Under the pieces are notes generated by a model that ran no database searches, was not told the origin of the DNA, and saw only the letters and a program-made list of their open reading frames with translations. A DNA stretch of 64,000 nt from positions 434,001-498,000 of the forward strand of contig JAGMUV010000001.1 in the NCBI GenBank assembly GCA_020744425.1, in the 5' to 3' direction. Position numbers and translations under genes: made by a program. This stretch comes from Dactylonectria macrodidyma (Eukaryota; Ascomycota; Sordariomycetes; Hypocreales; Nectriaceae). This document shows, in pieces, positions 57,240 to 64,000 of this stretch (position 1 is the stretch's first letter; every line of letters begins with the position of its first letter).

Positions 57240-59500
57240 CTAGTCGAGGGTCCACGTGTACAGAACATAGGAAGAGGGGTTATCCAGGGATGGTTCTTAG
57301 CAGAAACTCTGTTGTCGGAAGAATTACCAATTCTTGAAACCGCCCACACATGTTCAGCGTGAAGAATTACTAGTGGAATACCTGGTCGTAGGCTTAGGCA
57401 CACAGGTCAATACTATGAGGCGATGATCCTATATACTTCCAGAAGATATCCCCTCTAAAATCATTGTTTGTTACACTCGGGTCTCCTTACGAATATGCAT
57501 CGCTATCTTCCAACACTTTCGCCATTATTCGCAATCAAGGGTCTCCTCTTAGGGGTCCGCGTCAATTGTTGACGTTGTCACCCCATTCCGACGGTCAGAT
57601 CAAACACTCAACAGGATAGCTAAGTACTTTTCATAAGAGCTGCCCGATATGGCTAGTGACTCTCCATGCATGAGATCTAGAATCCCGGATTCAAACGGCG
57701 GTGGTGTGTAAGCGGCTCCCGAGATTCGTTACCCTATACGCGAGAATGCCGCCAAGCTCAGATGTACGGCCACGTGGGAATTGATCGGTTTGCATGGTCA
57801 TTTGAGAGCTACTGCAGGCGGCGACGGAACAACGAAAAATAGATGATTTCTTGCTGTCAGCTAATTTGACATCAAAAAAGCTTACAGACATGCCCAGACG
57901 AAATCCAAGTGTGCTTGACACTCGTCAATGTGGCTCATCATGGCCATGCAAATAGTCTTTTCTCAACCGTGAATCTTTTCTGGAATACTTTTACCTAGTA
58001 CCATGCCTAAATATCCAGTCCTATGGTAATCGGCAGAGAGAGTACGCCATACTCGGGGAGCGAGATTGCTCGATACGTAGGAGACACGATCGTCACCGAA
58101 GAGTCTCGAACCCATCCGCTGAGACTTAGCTTATTCGCTCCTGGCCATTTTGATAGTATACGATGTGTCTAGGGAATAGGTTAAAAAGGTGATGGATATA
58201 GATCATGAGATACATGGCTACCAGGGGATTTTTATGAACCAAGACTTGTCCCTCAATATCGCGCTGCTGAAGCCGACCTCGTAGACCTGGCGATCATTGC
58301 GCTATCTTTGCCATTGCAGAGGCACCAACTCCAGATATGCGCCTCGAAACATGTCCGTTTCCATGTTCAAATCAATGGGAGCCCTTGCTACTCACTATTG
58401 GGGATAAATCAGGTACCTGTCGATCATATCTCGCGATCCAAAGCGGCCTACCTGACATATCCATGCATCTCGGATCCGAGACGGCGAGTCCGGTAGCAGA
58501 TACGGATGATCCGGTTGGACAGCCAGACCTTGACCGCCGAAGAAGATTTGGAAGCCGAGTGGCCGCTTGCGCGACTTGGGGAGCAGCGTTGCTGCCCCCG
58601 TGTTCTCACTGGCTCCAATAAGTGACACGTGCGCCTGTCATGCATGTTGTTTGCTGGTCGTATGAAGTGCTTACATTGCTTCAATTTGTTTACGAGGTTT
58701 CACCATACTGTCAGTGAGATAACACGAAGAGTCTCTTCGCACATTACGGTAGTGCCGCAACTGATGTGCCCAATGGGCAGCGAAAAGACTATCTGACGAC
58801 CTGCGGTGTGCTTTTGAGAAGGAAAGAGCGAGCTTTGAAATGGAAATCCAGGGCAAAACGACCTTATCATGGCTCTGATCTATGAACCTATTTTCTTTTC
58901 TCCTTCGTTCTTCAACTGCATGCTCTTCACTTACGAAACGCTGGCACCTCTCAGCTGAGATACAGGCGCATCCTTCAGCTCCTCCGCCCCGAAATTCAGC
59001 TTGACCATTCAACCCTGATCCCAGTCAAAACATGAAGGCTGCATGTCAATCAAAGGCGCAAAAAATGCATGCTATTCGTACTTTAGGAAGTCAACTGTCG
59101 TAGCAAGCAACTCTTGATATGACTCTTTTGACCATGATGGTGTGCTTGAAAATGTGAACACTGAAGGAGAAGTAAATGGGAATTACTACGTACATAACGG
59201 ATGGTGATACACATATCAGACGGACAGATGGTGACTATTTGATACGGTGTTTGCAATTTGGACTGGAGCCAGTCGCCACAATCATTGGTTGGTTACGCGT
59301 CTCCATGCCATGTCTCGATGATTCGACTTCATGAATCATGACACAATCAGAAGTGTCATGATACAATTTGCAGGGAGTCCTAAGCGAGGAACTGGTATGG
59401 CCCCACATAGCAAACATAGCGGCAGGCATCTTGGCAGTCCGACTAGCAACCAGCAAAGGCCTGGACCAGCTCGAGGCTAACAGAGAGGCAACCAAAGTCG

Positions 59501-59523
59501 AAAGGCAGTTCACAGCGAGACGA
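59501..59523 (+). repeat. Dispersed 23-bp repeat, copy 2
   Basis: Second copy of the repeat at 57217, with one mismatch. The flanks show only scattered similarity. Confidence 0.7.
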
Positions 59524-59831
59524 GTCAGGGGTCGCGGTGTTCACGGCCCCTCCCCGCCACCACCCGACTGGTGCTATTGCAAATCCTCTTCACGTGCTTG
59601 GGTCATTGTGTGGTTATGCTTATTAGCGTATGACACATGTTGTCAGCGAAAATGAGTGATGGCACCTCGTGCTCCAGCCGTCTGGGGTAATGAAGATGCC
59701 ATCTGAGATGCATCAATTTGTACGTAATAGTGTGGTAGCAAGAACTGGAGTTGATGGAGATGGTCAATTACCCCGCGTCAACGAACCTGGGGAAGATTGA
59801 GACGTTGGGGAAATGGAACAGAGACGTGCAG

Positions 59832-59860
59832 GCCTGATCGTGGAGAACGCACGATCAGGC
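59832..59860. repeat. 11-bp-stem hairpin
   Basis: gcctgatcgtg, seven bases of loop (gagaacg), then the exact reverse complement cacgatcaggc. It is intergenic. There is no T-run after the stem, and Pol II genes would not need one, so no terminator function is claimed. Confidence 0.85.
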
Positions 59861-61033
59861 TGTGATTCCAAGGACGGGAACGAAGACCAAGCTCAATCAC
59901 CTTCGATTCAATTTTTGATGATACGGATGTTTTTACTCAAGTCACAGAGTACTGTTTTAGCTCCATCTCATAGTGACGGCGACCCCTGCCTCATTTTCGC
60001 AGTTGGCTAGCTTACGATATGGTCTCGCTGTTAAAGTCATCCCAATAAATGGGGGTTTAATCGAGAAAGTGACTACTCCAAATCGAGGTTTGTATATTGT
60101 GATAAGTGAGATTGGCCAATCGCAGAGGCTCCGTGGATAGGATGATAGACAGACGGTGAGCATAGACATGACGGTGAGGGCAGTGAAGACACGAGGAAGC
60201 CCATCTGTTCTCCAGGCTTCTCCCCAGTCATGTCTGCGTGTGCTGCACCAAAGATGGCCAGCATGCGTCCCATGATAGAAAGTAATCAGTTTGTACAGAA
60301 TGGATTCATTGGAGCCTGCATTCAGTAATTCTATCATGGTGGTCACGCCTGGCTACGGCTCGGCGTCGTGATCATCACACGAGTCAGACTACCCTTCACG
60401 TCCTTCAGCCGCAATCATCAACAATCCACCAATATCTAGCAGATGAGTCGAACTCGCAAGGAAGGGCCTGGGCCTCCCCTAATGACGACAAGAGCTATCA
60501 TGCCATGCTGAGCCTTGGTACTGAGTAATTCCAAGCTTCGTCTAGGTACCCCGGATTTCCACTCCCCCGCGTTTCTGGCGTTGCCTTCCGTCTTGGGGGC
60601 GCGGCAAAAAGCAAACAGGGTAATAGACAGCGAACCCACCAGGGGGCTCAATCTTGACCAACACGGGCCTTTGCTACACCACTAGAATGCCTTCGATATG
60701 GTTTCCTTGGCATCAACCTTGACTATCTCGGCCCCAATCAAGCCTGTGCTTTTTATCTTATGTCGGCGGATCCGAGCTTCGTGCTGGATCCGGCTCGAAC
60801 AAGATAAGAGCTGAGCTATGTAGCATTCTACCCCTTCACTATATGTCCTACGATGGATATATAGGCTGTCATCCCTCACCGAGGAAGGATCAGCCATTCC
60901 TCACCACTCCCAGCCCAACTCCTCATTCCACTTCACCTCCTCTCCTACAGAAGCCACACATGACCCAGCTTCCCGTCCTTCATCCTTTCGAATAACTCTC
61001 CCTTCACTGGCCATCGAAGCCTCCACGCCAGCC

Positions 61034-62707
61034 ATGTCCCTCAAAGACACGAGCCCCGAAAAGGGCGGCGACGCCGTCGACCTCGCGCGGACCGAGTCCT
61101 TCGCGGCCGGCGACTCGGAGAATGCAGGATCCACGGACCTGCACCGCACCGAAACGAAACGCAACATCAAGTCCCGCCACGCGCAGATGCTGGCCATTGG
61201 TGGAACCATCGGAACCGGCCTCTTCGTCGGCGCCGGCCAGGCCCTCGCCGTTGCCGGTCCCGCGAACCTCTTCATGGCCTATAGCATCATTTGCTTCTTC
61301 GTCTATGGTATCGTCACTGCCGTCGCTGAGGTTGCTGCGTATCTCCCGTCTCCTGGATCCTCCATGTCATCCCACGGCACGAGATTCGTCTCCAGGAGTC
61401 TGGGCTTCGCCATGGGCTGGCTGTACTGGTACTCGTTCGGCATTCTCGTCGCGTACGAGGTTACTGCTGCTTCTCTCGTCATCAACTACTGGCCCAACAC
61501 GATCCACATCGCCGTCTGGATCACCATCATGCTGGCTGTCATTCTCGCTCTCAACTTTTCACCAGTCAAGTGGTACGCCGAATCCGAGTTCTGGTTCGCG
61601 TCTCTGAAGGTCATCATGATTATTGGCCTTCTCCTTCTCGCTTTCATCTTGGCAGTCGGCGGAGGCCCCGATGGCAAGAAAATCGGCTTCTCTTATTGGA
61701 ATGACCCTGGAGCCATGAACGAGTACCTCGTTACAGGAACGGCTGGTCGATTCTGCGCCTTCATCTACGCTCTCACCTTCTCCATGTTCTCGTTCAACTT
61801 TGGACCCGAGCTGATCGTGCTCACCTCTGGAGAGATGAGAAGCCCGAGAAAGAATCTGCCTACGGCGGCCAAGAACTTCGTCTGGAGACTGATTACCTTT
61901 TATGCACTCGGTGCTCTAGCTATCAGTGTCATCTGCCGCAGCGATGCCCCTGGTCTCACTGATGGCGGATTTGGTGCTGCTGCATCTCCCTGGGTCATTG
62001 CTATCAAGGACAGCGGTATCAAGATTCTCGATTCTATCATCAACGCCGGTATCATCCTTTCTGCTTGGTCATCCGGAAACTCCTTCCTATACATGTCGAG
62101 CCGATCGCTTTACTCTATGGCAAAGTCAGGCAATGCTCCCGCCATTTTCGCTCGCTGCAACCGTCACGGAGTTCCAGTCTACGCAACCCTTTGCAGCGCG
62201 CTGTTTGGCCCTCTTGCCTACATGAATGTCGGAAACTCGACCAGCCAGGTATTTAACTGGTTCATCAACATGACTAACACCGCTGGATTCACCTCTTGGG
62301 TCTGCTGTTGCATTATTCTGTTGAGGTTCCGCAAGGCCTGCAAGGCACAAGGTGTCACCGACATCCCCTTCCAGTCGTGGCTGCAGCCTTGGGCATCTTA
62401 CGTCTGCATGGTGTTCTTCATCTGTCTCCTTGGTCTCAATGGTTTCAGTGTTTTCTTCCCGGGCCACTGGTCCGTCTCCTCTTTCTTGACAGCCTACATT
62501 GGTCTTCCTATCTTCCTCGCTATCTATTTTGGTCATCGCATTTATCACTGGAAGGATAGTTGGATGATTGCGCCAGGCGAGGTTGACATGCATACCGGAT
62601 TGGATGCTATCAAGGCTCTTGAGGAGACAGAATCCGAGCAAGAATATCCTCAGAAACGTGGTGCGGGAGCAAAGGCGTGGAGAGTGGTTAAATCTTTGTG
62701 GGAATAG
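61034..62707 (+). CDS. Amino-acid permease (AAT/YAT family)
   Basis: Predicted plasma-membrane proton-coupled amino-acid importer of the fungal AAT family, 557 aa in a single exon. A polar N-terminus of about 45 residues precedes the family's first-helix signature RHAQMLAIGGTIGTGLFVGAG, with substrate-binding Gly residues. Twelve hydrophobic segments follow, including FSMFSFNFGPELIVLTSGEM and the conserved ESxxPRKNLP-like region (GEMRSPRKNLPTAAK). Helix 10-12 loops and a cytosolic tail (GEVDMHTGLDAIKALEETES) are typical. Intron-free structure, a C/T-rich leader and a TATA-like site upstream fit a well-expressed, regulated gene. The exact substrate (general or specific) cannot be read from sequence. 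Confidence 0.93.
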   Translation: MSLKDTSPEKGGDAVDLARTESFAAGDSENAGSTDLHRTETKRNIKSRHAQMLAIGGTIGTGLFVGAGQALAVAGPANLFMAYSIICFFVYGIVTAVAEVAAYLPSPGSSMSSHGTRFVSRSLGFAMGWLYWYSFGILVAYEVTAASLVINYWPNTIHIAVWITIMLAVILALNFSPVKWYAESEFWFASLKVIMIIGLLLLAFILAVGGGPDGKKIGFSYWNDPGAMNEYLVTGTAGRFCAFIYALTFSMFSFNFGPELIVLTSGEMRSPRKNLPTAAKNFVWRLITFYALGALAISVICRSDAPGLTDGGFGAAASPWVIAIKDSGIKILDSIINAGIILSAWSSGNSFLYMSSRSLYSMAKSGNAPAIFARCNRHGVPVYATLCSALFGPLAYMNVGNSTSQVFNWFINMTNTAGFTSWVCCCIILLRFRKACKAQGVTDIPFQSWLQPWASYVCMVFFICLLGLNGFSVFFPGHWSVSSFLTAYIGLPIFLAIYFGHRIYHWKDSWMIAPGEVDMHTGLDAIKALEETESEQEYPQKRGAGAKAWRVVKSLWE

Positions 62708-64000
62708 AAGGGCGTTTTGCCACGCAGGTCGATCTACAGCGATGTAGGATTAGTACATCCAAGACTTAGAATATTCACACTATCTCATTCACATCTACAT
62801 TTACCTTCGACTTTGGTTTCACAATGCAGTACCACATATGTTTTCTGTGTTGCTTCGACCATCCACAATGTGATTATTACATAATATGGGGATCAATTAT
62901 GCGAAGAAGTGAAGCCCGCAGTGTTGCACGACGCCATCAATATACGTAACGACATGTGTCTGTGGCAAGGTAGGGCAGACGTGCCATGTTACATGAAAGA
63001 TGTTTTGTCAATTGATGAAGATGGAGAGCATCTCGAAACCCTGCTCATTGAGCAAGTGAGTTAACTTAAGGTCTCAAGAGGCTATGGGGAACTTGATGGC
63101 CCCCTTGTGTCGGCGACAAAAGAGGTGACGAGCCGATTTTAGGATGCCTACCCACCTACGATTGGCCAGAAGCCCACTAAAGCTATGTGATTGCAAGCAT
63201 CGGCATCAGCAACGAGGTGACCGATGAGGGCTCGGCATCTTTGAGATGTGACCGACGGCTTGGCGATGCAACATGAATTCAAGACTACATGCTTTGTTTG
63301 CTCCAAATATTCACTACATTGGACCTCTTACTGTCAAACCGTCTCTTTCTAGCTGTGTAAATTTGTTTGCAAGTCAATGGCCTGGTAAGTTGATCGCCGG
63401 CATCTCAAATCTGGAAATCATGAGCGAATCTGTTCCACGCTAGTCTCACTTGGGGCCACAACCCGTGAGCCCGATTCGCAGAGACATTTAGATAAGCTAG
63501 CGTGAGGTCAATGGAGGGAGCTGCTAGCGAGATCTGTTCGGCTTCTCCTGACAACTACGCCGTGGGAGAATATGCGTACTGTACGGTAGGATAATTGTGT
63601 CTGGTTGGTATAGCTAGCTAGCATCTGGTGGTGGCAAAGCTCGCCGTCGCGGGAAAGATCGGCGACATCGGCTGTTGCTGCACAAATCAGATCAGGTTCA
63701 AATCGGGACGCGGGGTCCAGGTCCGACACACCGAATCCCACCACCACTCATCTATTTAGGTGATATCTTGAGGGCGTATTGAGATCGAAAACTCCTTGAT
63801 TTGGTGCAAGACGAGCAGATAGAACACCATGTTCACGCGGGCCGTGTCAAGATTGGCTTTCAAGTCCCCAGCCAAACTCCAGAAATCTTGCTTCAGCTCC
63901 ACGGCAGCAGCAAGGGCAGATTTTACTCATGCCGTGAGTCTCCATTGTCGAACCATGGGCGTTCGCCCAATCAAGAATTGTAGTCATTGACACTCGTGTA
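62708..64000. other. Intergenic to window end, no gene supported
   Basis: The 3' flank of the permease, then 1.2 kb with short frames only (for example 63747-63508 and 63801-63983) and no recognisable content. A gene beyond the window edge cannot be excluded. Confidence 0.5.

Larger units (their letters stand above)
56498..61033. other. Long gene-poor stretch
   Basis: About 4.5 kb without a supportable gene. It holds a hairpin (59832-59860), a dispersed 23-bp repeat pair (57217-57239 and 59501-59523) and, at the end, the permease promoter: a TATA-like gatatatagg near 60857 and a C/T-rich leader at about 60903-60950. Frames of up to 130 codons (56964-57362, 59012-58671) have no recognisable content. 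Confidence 0.5.

Noticed and set aside
56964..57362. 132-codon plus-strand frame
   Set aside because: No conserved content; the minus strand is open over the same stretch, which points to base composition.
58671..59012. 113-codon minus-strand frame
   Set aside because: No domain, no signal peptide, no splice support.
63660..63735. Possible tRNA from a ggttcaaatcgggac phrase
   Set aside because: The phrase resembles a T-arm but no matching acceptor or anticodon arms could be built around it on either strand.

Overview
This window looks like nuclear DNA of a filamentous ascomycete (Pezizomycotina, probably Sordariomycetes). Most genes are broken by introns of about 50-80 bp with GTRNGY donors and CTRAY-like branch sites. 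The families are typically fungal: PTH11-like rhodopsin-domain proteins, Zn2Cys6 regulators, a PDR-type ABC transporter, a GH16 Crh-type wall enzyme, and a NACHT-ankyrin receptor. Several stretches are extremely AT-rich and decayed in the style of repeat-induced point mutation (RIP). I saw no bacterial-type operons, no rRNA and no convincing tRNA. All exon joins were worked out by eye from splice signals and reading phase.

Layout. 1.4-2.9 kb: PTH11-like membrane protein. 5.7-15.2 kb: a cell-death/immunity island, consisting of a gasdermin-like pore-former (minus strand), a DUF7580-like/subtilisin protease (minus), and, divergent from the protease, a zinc-finger/NACHT/ankyrin NLR-like receptor. 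The pairing of a gasdermin-like gene with a subtilase matches the het-Q1/het-Q2 arrangement known in Podospora, and here an NLR-type receptor lies directly beside it. 16.3-18.9 kb: two secreted-protein genes (a Cys-rich protein with a CxxHDxC motif, and GH16). 20.7-21.4 kb: a decayed gene. 22.1-23.0 kb: an APH/ChoK-like kinase. 24.9-32.2 kb: an oxidoreductase group (secreted FMN hydroxy-acid dehydrogenase, FAD monooxygenase, SDR) ending in a regulator that has lost its 5' end against an AT-rich decayed block. 33.9-34.4 kb: a 22-residue-repeat coiled-coil protein with a PPxY motif. 35.0-39.7 kb: PDR transporter. 41.6-44.5 kb: cPLA2-like lipase. 44.7-46.3 kb: RBR ubiquitin-ligase pseudogene. 47.4-48.7 kb: second PTH11-like protein. 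49.17-50.01 kb: AT-degraded Tc1/mariner-like element with inverted ends and TA duplication. 51.3-54.6 kb: Zn2Cys6 regulator convergent with a flavin amine oxidase. 56.0-56.5 kb: small secreted crystallin-like protein. 61.0-62.7 kb: amino-acid permease.

How it may work together. In the island, the receptor or the protease could sense a partner and the protease could cut the gasdermin-like protein to release a membrane pore. This is inferred from gene order and family knowledge. The rest is accessory metabolism (oxidoreductases, efflux, amine oxidation, uptake) and secreted proteins, mixed with decayed genes and RIP-like repeats, as expected of a fast-evolving fungal region.
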